From the NCBI GenBank assembly GCA_016780665.1, contig JADHLM010000003.1, positions 1 through 33,080 of the forward strand: DNA of 33,080 nt, written 5' to 3'. Every line of letters begins with the position of its first letter. Positions within the stretch are counted from its first letter, which is position 1. The translations under genes and the position numbers were made by a program. Below are positions 1 to 7,047 of this stretch, piece by piece. The DNA is from Hyphomicrobiales bacterium. GTDB lineage: Bacteria; Pseudomonadota; Alphaproteobacteria; Rhizobiales; TMED25. Below the pieces are notes generated by a model, which ran no database searches, was not told the DNA's origin, and worked only from the letters and a program-made list of their open reading frames with translations.

Positions 1-144
1 ACTGAAATCGCCAGCTCTTCTTGTAGCGACACGACCACCAAACCCACGTGATTTTTCAAAAAGCTCAACGTCTGCATTATTTTTTATTGTATTAGCAAGA
101 GCTAAACCAGAAATACCCGCACCAATGATTGCAATCTTGACCAT
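1..144 (-). CDS. FAD-dependent amine oxidase/renalase-like oxidoreductase (N-terminal fragment)
   Basis: Only the first 48 codons lie in the window; the gene runs off the left edge. The N-terminus reads MVKIAIIGAGISGLALAN, a dinucleotide-binding Rossmann motif of the GxGxxG type. It is followed by an acidic strand end (VELFEKSRGFGGR) and the ATRR segment typical of NAD(P)/FAD-dependent flavin amine oxidases and renalase-like proteins. The fold and FAD binding are well supported. The substrate cannot be told from this piece. Pseudoazurin lies about 30 bp upstream on the same strand and may be co-transcribed with it. Confidence 0.75.
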   Translation of the reverse strand, partial: MVKIAIIGAGISGLALANTIKNNADVELFEKSRGFGGRVATRRAGDFS

Positions 145-173
145 AATATAATTTATTTATGAATAACGATGAA

Positions 174-614
174 TTATAAACCAGAGATAAGTTGTTCTAA
201 CTTCTTCTTACTTTTCCCAACAACCTTAGTAGAAGCTACTTGATTTAAGTTGCTTTTATCATCATCCACAACAACTATAGCAATCATGCCCATACTTTTA
301 TGCGGTGAGCATTGATATAAATATATGCCAGGTTCAGTGAATGTAAAGCTAAACTCTTTTCCAACTTTTGAAGGCTTTTGGGGTACATCGGCTTCATCTG
401 GATATGCGATAAATTCCACGTTATGCCCAGGTGATGTTGGTAACCAGTTGATTGTATCATTTGAGTTGATGTATATGACATCTTGTGAGTAGACCATTTT
501 TTCTCCATCACTTCTTTTGTTTAGCATATCAATATCTAACTGGGCTGACTGTACATTACCATTTAATGCTAAAAAAATAATTGCAGATAGCGAAAACATA
601 AAAAATTTATTCAT
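174..614 (-). CDS. Pseudoazurin (periplasmic type I blue copper protein)
   Basis: This 146-residue protein has a signal peptide (Lys-3, a hydrophobic stretch at about 4-18, likely cleavage after the Ala of VQSA near residue 24). The mature part is a cupredoxin. The type I copper ligands can be read as His64 (PGHNVEF), Cys102, His105 and Met110 in YQCSPHKSMGM, with the C-x2-H-x4-M spacing of pseudoazurin. It should carry single electrons in the periplasm, classically to nitrite or nitrous oxide reductase or to cytochrome peroxidase. No such partner is in the window, so the acceptor is unknown. The C-terminal 25 residues are Lys-rich. It lies 68 bp downstream of nth on the same strand. Confidence 0.88.
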   Translation of the reverse strand: MNKFFMFSLSAIIFLALNGNVQSAQLDIDMLNKRSDGEKMVYSQDVIYINSNDTINWLPTSPGHNVEFIAYPDEADVPQKPSKVGKEFSFTFTEPGIYLYQCSPHKSMGMIAIVVVDDDKSNLNQVASTKVVGKSKKKLEQLISGL

Positions 615-682
615 AAGTACCTCTTTTTTTCCAATGTTAAAGAAACGTATTACCTATGTAATAAGATTATAATAATGCAACC

Positions 683-1336
683 TCATGGTTTATTTACTTT
701 TATAGGATATTTTCTATCTGGATAACAGGTTCTGCAAATTTCACACTCAACACCAAAGCATGACCTTGCTTGACAAAATTCTCTGGCATAAAAAATTATT
801 TGAAGATGTAACTTATTCCATAGACTCTCAGGGAATAATTTTTTCAAATCACGTTCTGTTTGAGTTACATTTTTTCCATTAGTAAGTCCCCAACGCTGAG
901 CGCATCTGTGAATGTGTGTATCAACGGGAAATGCAGCAAATCCAAACCCTTGAGACATAACAACAGAAGCTGTCTTATGCCCAACTCCCGGTAATCTTTC
1001 TAACTCCTCAAATGTATTTGGTACATTAGAATTATGATCATCAACTAATATTTTTGAGAGTTCCTTTATTGCAGATGATTTTTGTGGAGCAAGTCCACAA
1101 GGCCTGATTATTTCATAGATCGTATCTATATCTAATTTATTCATATCGATGGGATTGTCTGCTAATTTAAATAAGTGCGGTGTTACTTGGTTCACTCTAA
1201 GGTCAGTGCATTGTGCACTAAGCAATACTGATATCAAAAGTTCAAATGAGTTTTTATGATCAAGTGGTATGGGGGGATTGGGATAAATTCTATTTAATAT
1301 TTGTATAATATATTTAACACGTTCGGATTTAATCAT
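683..1336 (-). CDS. nth: Endonuclease III (bifunctional DNA glycosylase/AP lyase)
   Basis: This 217-residue protein has the usual length of the family. The helix-hairpin-helix reads LPGVGHKTASVV with catalytic Lys121, and the catalytic Asp is Asp139 in FPVDTHIHR. It removes oxidised pyrimidines and cleaves the abasic site in base-excision repair. The C-terminal cysteine loop has Cys188, 193, 198, 201 and 204. This is not the canonical C-x6-C-x2-C-x5-C spacing of the [4Fe-4S] cluster, although enough cysteines are present to bind one. The start ATG at 1336 faces the SNase-like gene at 1409, so the 72 bp between them should hold divergent promoters. Confidence 0.93.
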   Translation of the reverse strand: MIKSERVKYIIQILNRIYPNPPIPLDHKNSFELLISVLLSAQCTDLRVNQVTPHLFKLADNPIDMNKLDIDTIYEIIRPCGLAPQKSSAIKELSKILVDDHNSNVPNTFEELERLPGVGHKTASVVMSQGFGFAAFPVDTHIHRCAQRWGLTNGKNVTQTERDLKKLFPESLWNKLHLQIIFYAREFCQARSCFGVECEICRTCYPDRKYPIKVNKP

Positions 1337-1408
1337 TTGTATTTTAACTTACAGTTGTTGTAATTAATCATTATAATCACTTTTCTAGTCTGATAAAGGA
1401 ATTAAGGA

Positions 1409-1843
1409 ATGTTTAAAATTTTTCTAATTTATTTTATTTTATTAATATTCAGCCAAAACACATTTAGCGAAGAAATAAAATGTTCTGCTGATAAAGTAGC
1501 TGTAACTGACGCAGATACAATAAGTGTTTGTGGCTTAAAAATAAGACTAAATGGAATATCAGCTGCGGAAAGAGGTCACATAACCTATAACTCTTGCAAA
1601 ATTAAAACAAAAAAAATAATCCATCAATCAGATGAAATCTCCTGCAAATTAACTGGAGAAAAAACCTACGACCGTTTTGTTGGCATATGCAAATTAATAA
1701 ATAATAATATTATTGTAGATTTACAAGAAAAGATCGTAGGAAGTGGCTGTGCAAGAGATTGTAAAAGATACTCTCATGGAAGATATGTAAAATTTGAGAC
1801 AGACAAATCCAGAAATTTACCTTTACCAAATTATTGTAATTAA
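1409..1843 (+). CDS. Secreted staphylococcal nuclease-like (SNase/thermonuclease fold) protein
   Basis: This 144-residue protein has an N-terminal signal peptide (hydrophobic 3-15, likely cleavage near FSEE at 20). The core reads VTDADT...IRLNGISAAE...YDRFVG, which aligns with the SNase calcium and active-site loops. Asp36, Arg46, Glu54 and Arg89 match SNase Asp21, Arg35, Glu43 and Arg87. The position of calcium ligand Asp40 is Ser51, so activity may be altered. Eight cysteines in the mature part suggest disulfides and periplasmic or extracellular location. Two GGA-type ribosome-binding sequences precede the ATG (AAAGGA and AAGGA). A DNA- or RNA-degrading role is inferred from the fold only. 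Confidence 0.7.
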   Translation: MFKIFLIYFILLIFSQNTFSEEIKCSADKVAVTDADTISVCGLKIRLNGISAAERGHITYNSCKIKTKKIIHQSDEISCKLTGEKTYDRFVGICKLINNNIIVDLQEKIVGSGCARDCKRYSHGRYVKFETDKSRNLPLPNYCN

Positions 1844-1847
1844 TAAG

Positions 1848-1875
1848 TTGGACACGGTATTTTATGATATGATAT
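1848..1875 (+). promoter_or_regulatory. Candidate promoter of tRNA-Ala
   Basis: TTGGAC at 1848-1853 and TGATAT at 1870-1875 are separated by 16 bp, about 13 bp before the tRNA 5' end. Overlapping TATGAT copies nearby make the exact -10 uncertain. This is a sequence match only. Confidence 0.4.
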
Positions 1876-1888
1876 GTTCTCTTAATAA

Positions 1889-1964
1889 GGGGCCATAGCT
1901 CAGCTGGGAGAGCGCTTCGCTGGCAGCGAAGAGGTCGGGGGTTCGAGCCCCCCTGGCTCCACCA
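1889..1964 (+). tRNA. tRNA-Ala (anticodon GGC)
   Basis: This is a 76-nt cloverleaf with the 3' CCA encoded. The acceptor arm GGGGCCA pairs with TGGCTCC with one G-U. The anticodon arm is CTTCG/CGAAG around the loop CTGGCAG, which gives anticodon GGC (decodes GCC/GCU). The T arm is GGGGG-TTCGAGC-CCCCC. It lies in its own small unit between the SNase-like gene and a gene-poor region. Confidence 0.97.
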
Positions 1965-2024
1965 AATACCTAATGTTTAGAAAGCGTTTAAATTCGACAA
2001 AAGCCAAGGCTGAAAAAGGTTTCA

Positions 2025-2216
2025 CTACTCCATAGGCTGGATAGTAAAGACTTTAAAGTCTAAACCCATACTTTTGTCTTTTTCAACCTCTTCCGGATCA
2101 CTCATGAAAGCACCGAAAGCATTAAAGTCTTTAATTTCACCTAACCATACCATTCCATTGTCACCCTCGCGTATAAGAGACCATTCTCCAATCCATTGAC
2201 CAGGTTCACCATTCAT
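2025..2216 (-). pseudogene. Small ABM-like protein fragment, probably the 3' part of a frameshifted gene
   Basis: The open frame gives 63 residues, starting MNGEPGQWIGEWSLIREGDN and ending FKVFTIQPME. The stretch DFNAFGAFMSDPEEVEK resembles the C-terminal half of small antibiotic-monooxygenase-like (ABM, ferredoxin-like) proteins, which normally have a longer N-terminal part. In another frame immediately upstream (2213-2311) lies WLEQLTLALEKK, which looks coding but has no ATG and ends in a TGA overlapping this ATG. A single frameshift would join the two. It may be a decayed gene, a real small protein or a sequencing error. The family assignment is weak. Confidence 0.4.
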
Positions 2217-2516
2217 ATCGTCAGTAATTCTTTTCTGGATTTCTTCTCAAGAGCAAGTGTAAGTTGCTCTAACCATTGTGTTAATGATAAAATTATCCTT
2301 CTGTAACTATTTTAATTTAGTTTAAATTATATGATTCTTGTGAAATAACTATGACAATTGTACAGTTAATCCCTGCAGGCCTTATTTCAAGGCCTGCGAG
2401 ATCACAGATTTCACACCTTAATGTTTCGATGCCATCAAGGCGTAACCTTTCTTTTTAACTTCATAATTTTTAATAAATAAAAAATATCAAGCCTGTTTGT
2501 AATTTACATAGTAAAA
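2217..2516. other. Gene-poor stretch with a GC-rich hairpin
   Basis: This 300-bp stretch has no intact gene. It holds the upstream half of the broken frame (to 2311). A perfect 9-bp inverted repeat GCAGGCCTT/AAGGCCTGC with a 5-nt loop lies at 2375-2397 and has no T-run on either strand. On the minus strand there is also a start-less frame ending GYALMASKH at about 2421, just before the hairpin, which may be another gene remnant. Confidence 0.5.
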
Positions 2517-2945
2517 TTAGATGGCATCATTTTTACGGGAGGAGGATGTAAAAGACTCATCTAATGATTTTACTAATGTTGGAGACATATCTCTGAATGT
2601 AATCTTTGAAAAGTGTAACCTTTGGATACAAAAATCGGTTAAGTAAATACCCCAAACTCTTTTGTCACTCGAACGTTCTTTACATATAAGATTAAAATTT
2701 TCCAGTCTCTTTAGATATCTATCAAAAGCTGGCTGTTTGGGTTTGCCAGATACAATACTGTTGTATAAGTTTTCAATCCCATTAATACCTTGGTACTTTA
2801 ATAATCTAAGTAATAACTCGAGCGAGTAACTTTCTTCAAGGAAATACTTTAAGGCCTCATCTTGTGATAAGATGACCATCTTTTCCATTAAGGTAGAGTC
2901 AGTCCACTTTTCCCATTCTATATTATTCAAATCCACGCACTCCAT
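2517..2945 (-). CDS. Hypothetical protein with winged-helix-like segment
   Basis: This 142-residue acidic-to-neutral protein has no signal peptide or membrane segment. I do not recognise the family. Residues about 42-110 (helices LELLLRLLKYQG and FDRYLKRLENFNLI, then KRVWGIYLTDFCIQRL) read like a helix-turn-helix followed by a wing, as in MarR-type or phasyl-type winged helices. This would fit a DNA-binding regulator. It stands alone, flanked by 300 bp and 550 bp without intact genes, and reads away from the candidate RNA at 3271. Function is unknown and the fold is an inference from the helix pattern. Confidence 0.6.
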   Translation of the reverse strand: MECVDLNNIEWEKWTDSTLMEKMVILSQDEALKYFLEESYSLELLLRLLKYQGINGIENLYNSIVSGKPKQPAFDRYLKRLENFNLICKERSSDKRVWGIYLTDFCIQRLHFSKITFRDMSPTLVKSLDESFTSSSRKNDAI

Positions 2946-3270
2946 ATGTTATTTAAATCAAAAAAAAAGTAGAGATAAAATAACTTTATTAAGTAACTGT
3001 TTTAACAATTTAAAAAAAACTTTTTTATAAAAATAGCATAGAACTAAATTTTATTTAACAAATATTACTATCTAAAATAATGCGTTATTTTAAATAATAA
3101 TAACTATATATATTTATTTTTATGATCACAAGCGACTGTAATTAATGAATATTATTTATTATCTTGATAGATAGTAACTTATTTAGTTAGTTATTTTAAT
3201 AATTTATAATAAATATTAAAATTTAATTTTTGCAAAAGATACTATCATTAATATGTTTTTTATTATGGAT
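2946..3270. other. Very AT-rich intergenic stretch
   Basis: These 325 bp are almost entirely A and T and contain no gene. They separate the minus-strand hypothetical gene from the structured region at 3271. They must hold the promoter of the former and, if the RNA is real, of the latter. A weak pair TTGCAA (3230-3235) and TATGTT (3252-3257), 16 bp apart, is the best candidate seen. Confidence 0.4.
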
Positions 3271-3434
3271 CAGTAAGTTGGTATTTAAGTTCTTTGCAAG
3301 AAGTTTTAGTTCAAATACTTGGAGCACAACCCCAACTTCTCTGTAATATCAATCTTATTGATATAAGCATGTCTATTTGGCATTAGAATTCAAGTCCATC
3401 AACCCCAATAATTGCCTAAAATTTAGGCAATTAT
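3271..3434 (+). ncRNA. Candidate structured RNA, unknown class
   Basis: This intergenic segment is richer in G+C than its flanks and folds into ordered helices. An outer stem pairs CAG (3271-3273) and AAGTTGG (3275-3281) with CCAACTT (3332-3338) and CTG (3341-3343). It encloses GTATTT/AAATAC and a TTCTT/AAGAA hairpin. A second hairpin is ATATCAA/TTGATAT (3346-3364). A perfect 13-bp palindrome closes the region at 3408-3434. The motif CAACCCCAA occurs twice (3327 and 3400) in unpaired positions. A good promoter for the next gene follows directly, so this looks like a separate transcription unit rather than a leader. I recognise no known RNA family (not tmRNA, RNase P or 4.5S). Confidence 0.38.
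3408..3434 (+). terminator. Perfect palindrome, probable terminator of the candidate RNA
   Basis: A 13-bp inverted repeat around a single central A (arms starting ATAATTGCCTAAA). In RNA it would fold with a small AU loop. The downstream sequence TTGATCGTTTGCATTTTT is only moderately T-rich, so termination strength is uncertain. Confidence 0.5.
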
Positions 3435-3463
3435 TTGATCGTTTGCATTTTTAGTGCTAACAT
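3435..3463 (+). promoter_or_regulatory. Candidate promoter with extended -10 for the coiled-coil protein gene
   Basis: TTGATC (3435-3440), a 17-bp spacer, then TAACAT (3458-3463), which is preceded by TGC as in extended -10 promoters. It lies 33 bp upstream of the ATG at 3497 and abuts the palindrome. Confidence 0.45.
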
Positions 3464-3496
3464 TTATCAATAACTAAATCAATATATGGATAGGTT

Positions 3497-4711
3497 ATGA
3501 AAAAATTATTTTTTACATTAATTGGGATATTAGCCCTACCACTAACTTTCATTAGTATTGCTAGTGCTGACATATACGATGATTTGCAGATGGTCTTCCT
3601 AGCTGATGATCAAATCTTATATAACGAGACGATATCAACTCTTGAACCACAGCTTGATCCTTTGCAGTCAGCATATAATGAGAGTGAATTAAGTTATAAC
3701 TCAATCAATAATGACTATAATATTCTCATTGATGAACAAACAGAATTTGAAACAGAGTTGTTAGCTTTAGAAACAAAAATTGATAGTTTAGCCCAAGAGC
3801 AAGATTTACTAGAAAATAATTACAACGAATTGACTCTAAACCTTGTTGCAAAAGAAACTGAACTAGAGGGTTATCTCCAAATATTTTCTATTCTAAACCC
3901 AGATGATCCAGAATATACTGAATTTCAGAACAGGATTGATCTAGCAGAGTCAGATATGGTAGATTTATTTATTTCGTTAAATGAAGCTCAACTATTGATA
4001 GATAATAATCTGCAAAATTTAGAAACAACATCTCTATCCCAAATTGAGATTGAAAATTCTCTGAATATACTTAATGAAAATATTGATATATCCGCAGCTA
4101 ATTTATCAAGCGCTCTAGAGCTATTTGAATTAGCTGGTAGTGAATTAGCCACCCTACAAGATCAGATAAACCAAACTAGCACGTTATATGATTCAGAGCT
4201 AACTGCCGTAACTAATAAACTTCTCGAACTAAATGAAGAACAGCTAGACGCTCTCTATAGATCCTTAAAGAATGTTTATGATAAGGAAGACAGAGTTCTT
4301 CTGATAAGCTCTAATGATCTCTCTTTAATCATTGAAAACGATTACAACAAAAAACAGATTAATGATCTGACCAAAGCTTACGAAATAGAAGAGAAATTTA
4401 TTTCCAAAGGATATGATCTTCTACTAAAAGCTGAAGAAAAGAATAATGATAAGTTTCTTGAGTTAGCACAGAAAGCCTTTGATAATGCAGACAAGCAAAA
4501 GTCTAAATTTCTAGAAAAAATTGAAAAAGAAGAGGTCAAAAAAGAAAAGAAAGCCTCAGATAAAGCTGAGAAGAGTGAAAAGAAAGCCTCTGATAAAGCT
4601 GAGAAGGCTGAAAAGAAAGCCTCAGATAAAGTTGAGAAGGCTGAAAAGAAAGCCTCAGATAAGGCTGAGAAGAGTGAAAAGAAAGCCGCCAAAGAAGCAA
4701 AAGAGAAGTAG
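3497..4711 (+). CDS. Exported coiled-coil protein with Lys-rich 11-residue repeat tail
   Basis: This 404-residue protein has a signal peptide (MKKLFFTLIGILALPLTF..., likely cleavage after the Ala of ASA near residue 24). Residues about 30-250 are acidic, Leu-rich heptad-like helix, expected to be a long coiled coil. From about 351 to 394 come four tandem 11-residue repeats of the form KKASDKAEKSE (with AEKAE and VEKAE variants) and a degenerate fifth, ending in Lys. The DNA repeat unit is 33 bp. The family is not recognised. It should be periplasmic or surface-exposed, with a strongly basic tail that could bind peptidoglycan, LPS or nucleic acid. The ribosome-binding sequence is GGATAGG. Repeat number is likely to vary between strains. 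Confidence 0.8.
   Translation: MKKLFFTLIGILALPLTFISIASADIYDDLQMVFLADDQILYNETISTLEPQLDPLQSAYNESELSYNSINNDYNILIDEQTEFETELLALETKIDSLAQEQDLLENNYNELTLNLVAKETELEGYLQIFSILNPDDPEYTEFQNRIDLAESDMVDLFISLNEAQLLIDNNLQNLETTSLSQIEIENSLNILNENIDISAANLSSALELFELAGSELATLQDQINQTSTLYDSELTAVTNKLLELNEEQLDALYRSLKNVYDKEDRVLLISSNDLSLIIENDYNKKQINDLTKAYEIEEKFISKGYDLLLKAEEKNNDKFLELAQKAFDNADKQKSKFLEKIEKEEVKKEKKASDKAEKSEKKASDKAEKAEKKASDKVEKAEKKASDKAEKSEKKAAKEAKEK
4547..4678 (+). repeat. Four tandem 33-bp repeats inside the coiled-coil gene
   Basis: Units start at 4547, 4580, 4613 and 4646. Each begins AAGAAAGCCTC and differs from the others at a few positions. A fifth partial unit follows at 4679. They encode the KKASDKxEKxE tail. 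The repeat keeps other frames open on both strands, which gives spurious ORFs. Confidence 0.93.
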
Positions 4712-4749
4712 CTATTTTCAGTCAAAAAAAAATATGTCATACTTTTTGA

Positions 4750-6501
4750 ATGAGTTTTGAACAAGTTCAAAAGTATAGCAACCTGTTATCTGTATTTAGA
4801 GAAAAATCTATAGCAAATAAAGATAAACCCTACCTATGGTCAAAGCAAAATTCTGACTATACATCAATAAGCTGGTTGCAAACATACAAAGCTATAAATA
4901 ATCTTGCCAATTATCTTAAATCTATTGGAATTAAAAATGATGCAAGAGTATTACTTGTCTCTGAAAATAGACCTGAATGGCAAATAAGCGATATTGCAAT
5001 TATGGCGGCAGACGGCGTAACTGTTCCAGCTTACATAACTATAACCTCTCAGGATTACGAATATATAATTAATCATTCTGAGTCTATGGTTGTTATTGTT
5101 TCTAGCCAATCCTTATTTGAGAAAGTTGCCAATGCAATTAACAAATTAAAAAAAACAATCCATGTAATTATCATAGATGACTTTGATACTGAAGCATCTG
5201 ATTTCATCAAATTACACAATTGGGCTGATATACAAAAAGAAGTTAATAAAGAAGCAATTGATTTAATAGAATTAGAGTCAAAGAGAAAAGTTAGAACTGA
5301 TCTTTCTTGTATTATTTATACCTCTGGTACATCAGGTTCCCCAAAAGGAGTAATGTTGAGTCATGGTTCAATACTGCATAATTGTGAGGGTGCCTATAAA
5401 ATATTGAAACCAGCATTAGAGCATATTGAAGATGTATTATTTCTATCTTGGCTTCCATTATCTCATTCATATGAACACACACTTCAATTTTACAATCTAT
5501 ATTCAGGAAACCAGATATACTATGCCGAAGGTATTGATAAACTTCTACAAAATTTAGCTGAGGTAAAACCCCACCTAATGTCTGCCGTACCAAGATTTTA
5601 TGAGAACTTACTACAGAAAATTTCTTCTCAAATGAGTAAAGAAAGTAAAATTAAACAAAAATTTTTTTATGACACTATCGCTTTGGGTAGAGAACATTAT
5701 GAAAATGGTAAGTTACCTGTATACAAATCTATATACAACAAAATACTGTCCAAGCTTGTTAGAAAAAAAATTGGCAACAGATTTGGTGGTCGTCTAGTTG
5801 GATTAATTTCAGGGGGAGCTGCTCTTAACTATGAAGTGGGCATTTCACTTTACTCTTTAGGGATCCCAATTTATCAAGGTTACGGACAGACAGAAAGTGG
5901 CCCTGTTATTTCAGTAAACTACCCAGGTAATAATAAAATTAATACCGTAGGTCCCTTACTACCAAATACAAAAGTAAAAATATCTGATGATGGTGAGATA
6001 CTGGTGATAGGCGAGAACGTAATGAATGGATATTTTAGAGATAAAAATGCAACAGATGCAGCTTTTGATGGGGAATGGTTAAAAACAGGTGATATCGGAG
6101 AGTTTGATAATGATAACTACTTGCTTATTACAGATCGTATGAAAGATATTATCGTTAACTCTGGAGGTGATAATATTTCTCCCACTAAGATTGAGTCATT
6201 ATTAATTATGGAAGAAGGAATTTCACAAGCAATGGTTTTTGGTGATGGTGAAAAATATCTTGTTGCAATTATTGTCACTGACATGGATATAAATGATAAT
6301 AAAGAAAAAACTAAAGCAATTATTGATACCTCAATTGAAAAGGTTAATGGTATTCTTTCAGCAATCGAAAAAATTAAAAATTATGTGCTAATTGACGAAG
6401 AATTTACAATTGATAACGAGATGATGACACCATCAATGAAGGTTAGAAGGTTCAAAGTAATTGAAAAATATAAAAAAGAACTAGATAACCTATATCATTA
6501 A
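4750..6501 (+). CDS. Long-chain fatty acid-CoA ligase (AMP-forming)
   Basis: This 583-residue member of the ANL adenylate-forming superfamily has motifs in the expected order: the P-loop YTSGTSGSPKGVM near residue 190, YGQTESGP near 377, LKTGDIGEF near 450, and DRMKDIIVNSGGDNISP with the hinge and Lys region after it. It should activate a fatty acid with ATP and CoA to acyl-CoA at the inner membrane. Length and motifs fit the FACL/FadD-like group of about 600 residues (AMP-binding, COG1022). It ends 7 bp from the convergent DUF2256 gene. Its product, acyl-CoA, is the substrate expected for the LuxC-like reductase encoded 1.4 kb away, but no direct link is shown. Confidence 0.92.
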   Translation: MSFEQVQKYSNLLSVFREKSIANKDKPYLWSKQNSDYTSISWLQTYKAINNLANYLKSIGIKNDARVLLVSENRPEWQISDIAIMAADGVTVPAYITITSQDYEYIINHSESMVVIVSSQSLFEKVANAINKLKKTIHVIIIDDFDTEASDFIKLHNWADIQKEVNKEAIDLIELESKRKVRTDLSCIIYTSGTSGSPKGVMLSHGSILHNCEGAYKILKPALEHIEDVLFLSWLPLSHSYEHTLQFYNLYSGNQIYYAEGIDKLLQNLAEVKPHLMSAVPRFYENLLQKISSQMSKESKIKQKFFYDTIALGREHYENGKLPVYKSIYNKILSKLVRKKIGNRFGGRLVGLISGGAALNYEVGISLYSLGIPIYQGYGQTESGPVISVNYPGNNKINTVGPLLPNTKVKISDDGEILVIGENVMNGYFRDKNATDAAFDGEWLKTGDIGEFDNDNYLLITDRMKDIIVNSGGDNISPTKIESLLIMEEGISQAMVFGDGEKYLVAIIVTDMDINDNKEKTKAIIDTSIEKVNGILSAIEKIKNYVLIDEEFTIDNEMMTPSMKVRRFKVIEKYKKELDNLYH

Positions 6502-6508
6502 AAGGTAT

Positions 6509-6637
6509 CTATTTTTTTTCCTGTCTGCATCTTTTTGAGCAGTACTTCACATCATCCCAATTTAATAACCATTTTTTACGCCAGGTAAATGGTCGGTTGC
6601 ATACAGGACAAATTTTTTGGGGTAAATTTTTATTCAT
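6509..6637 (-). CDS. DUF2256 family small zinc-ribbon-like protein
   Basis: This 42-residue protein starts [20 protein letters not shown] and ends [11 protein letters not shown]. Two Cys pairs (CPVC and CSKRC) and the Trp-rich centre with a following DDVKYCS match the DUF2256 family, which is often encoded beside photolyase or redox genes. Zinc binding is inferred from the Cys pattern. Its ATG lies inside the last codons of the upstream DCC gene (8-bp overlap), so it is probably translationally coupled to it. Molecular function is unknown. Confidence 0.85.
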   Translation of the reverse strand: MNKNLPQKICPVCNRPFTWRKKWLLNWDDVKYCSKRCRQEKK

Positions 6638-6992
6638 ATAGCTGTCTTCTATTCTTTAAGTAAAGCAAATAAGAGATAACTTCATATAAATAATAAGCTA
6701 TAAAATAAATTATTTTGTACTCAAGTAATTTTTTAAGAAATCTATACTTATCAATATTCCCCCAAATTATTTTAAAAGCATCCACTCCAATATGTATTTG
6801 ACTGCCATCAAATACATGTAATCTTCGCAAGATATCTGCTTTACTTTTTAGATTTATAGCCTCTGGTAAATTCTTATCACTTAAATCAATAAAATCCAGG
6901 TTCTTTGGTCGCTGCTTTTTGTAATGATTAATTTCCATCCTACAAATAGAACAGGAACCATTATAAATTACACTAATTTTAGTTTTACTCAT
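6630..6992 (-). CDS. DCC family thiol-disulfide oxidoreductase-like protein (DUF393)
   Basis: This 120-residue protein has the family motif [12 protein letters not shown] near the N-terminus, with Cys14 and Cys17 as a CxxC redox pair on a thioredoxin-like fold. The segment [18 protein letters not shown] matches the conserved G-x-x-A/D-x-x region. The C-terminal half (about 85-112) is hydrophobic and aromatic and may associate with the membrane. The reaction partner is not known for the family. It follows the rhodopsin gene on the same strand but is separated from it by a strong terminator, so it probably forms a two-gene unit with the DUF2256 gene. Confidence 0.82.
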   Translation of the reverse strand: MSKTKISVIYNGSCSICRMEINHYKKQRPKNLDFIDLSDKNLPEAINLKSKADILRRLHVFDGSQIHIGVDAFKIIWGNIDKYRFLKKLLEYKIIYFIAYYLYEVISYLLYLKNRRQLYE

Positions 6993-7010
6993 AAGAAGAA
7001 AAGAAAAGTT

Positions 7011-7039
7011 ACTAGTGGAACAGAGATTGTTCCACTAGT
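7011..7039 (-). terminator. Strong hairpin terminator after proteorhodopsin
   Basis: A perfect 12-bp stem ACTAGTGGAACA/TGTTCCACTAGT with a 5-nt loop begins 8 bp after the rhodopsin stop codon. On the minus strand it is followed by the T-rich AACTTTTCTTTTC. It should end the rhodopsin transcript before the DCC gene. Confidence 0.85.
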
Positions 7040-7047
7040 GTTTTAAT

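Noticed and set aside
2375-2397. GC-rich hairpin as a terminator
   Set aside because: The stem is perfect, but no T-run follows on either strand. It is kept only as a noted inverted repeat.
4547-4678. Regular direct repeats that might suggest a CRISPR array
   Set aside because: Units are contiguous with no spacers and encode the protein tail in frame.
4378-4770. Open frames on the minus strand (130 residues, Phe/Ser/Ala-rich) and in another plus frame (4521-4760)
   Set aside because: They are by-products of the 33-bp repeats. A repeat length divisible by three keeps all frames open. The signal peptide and coiled coil belong to the 3497 frame.
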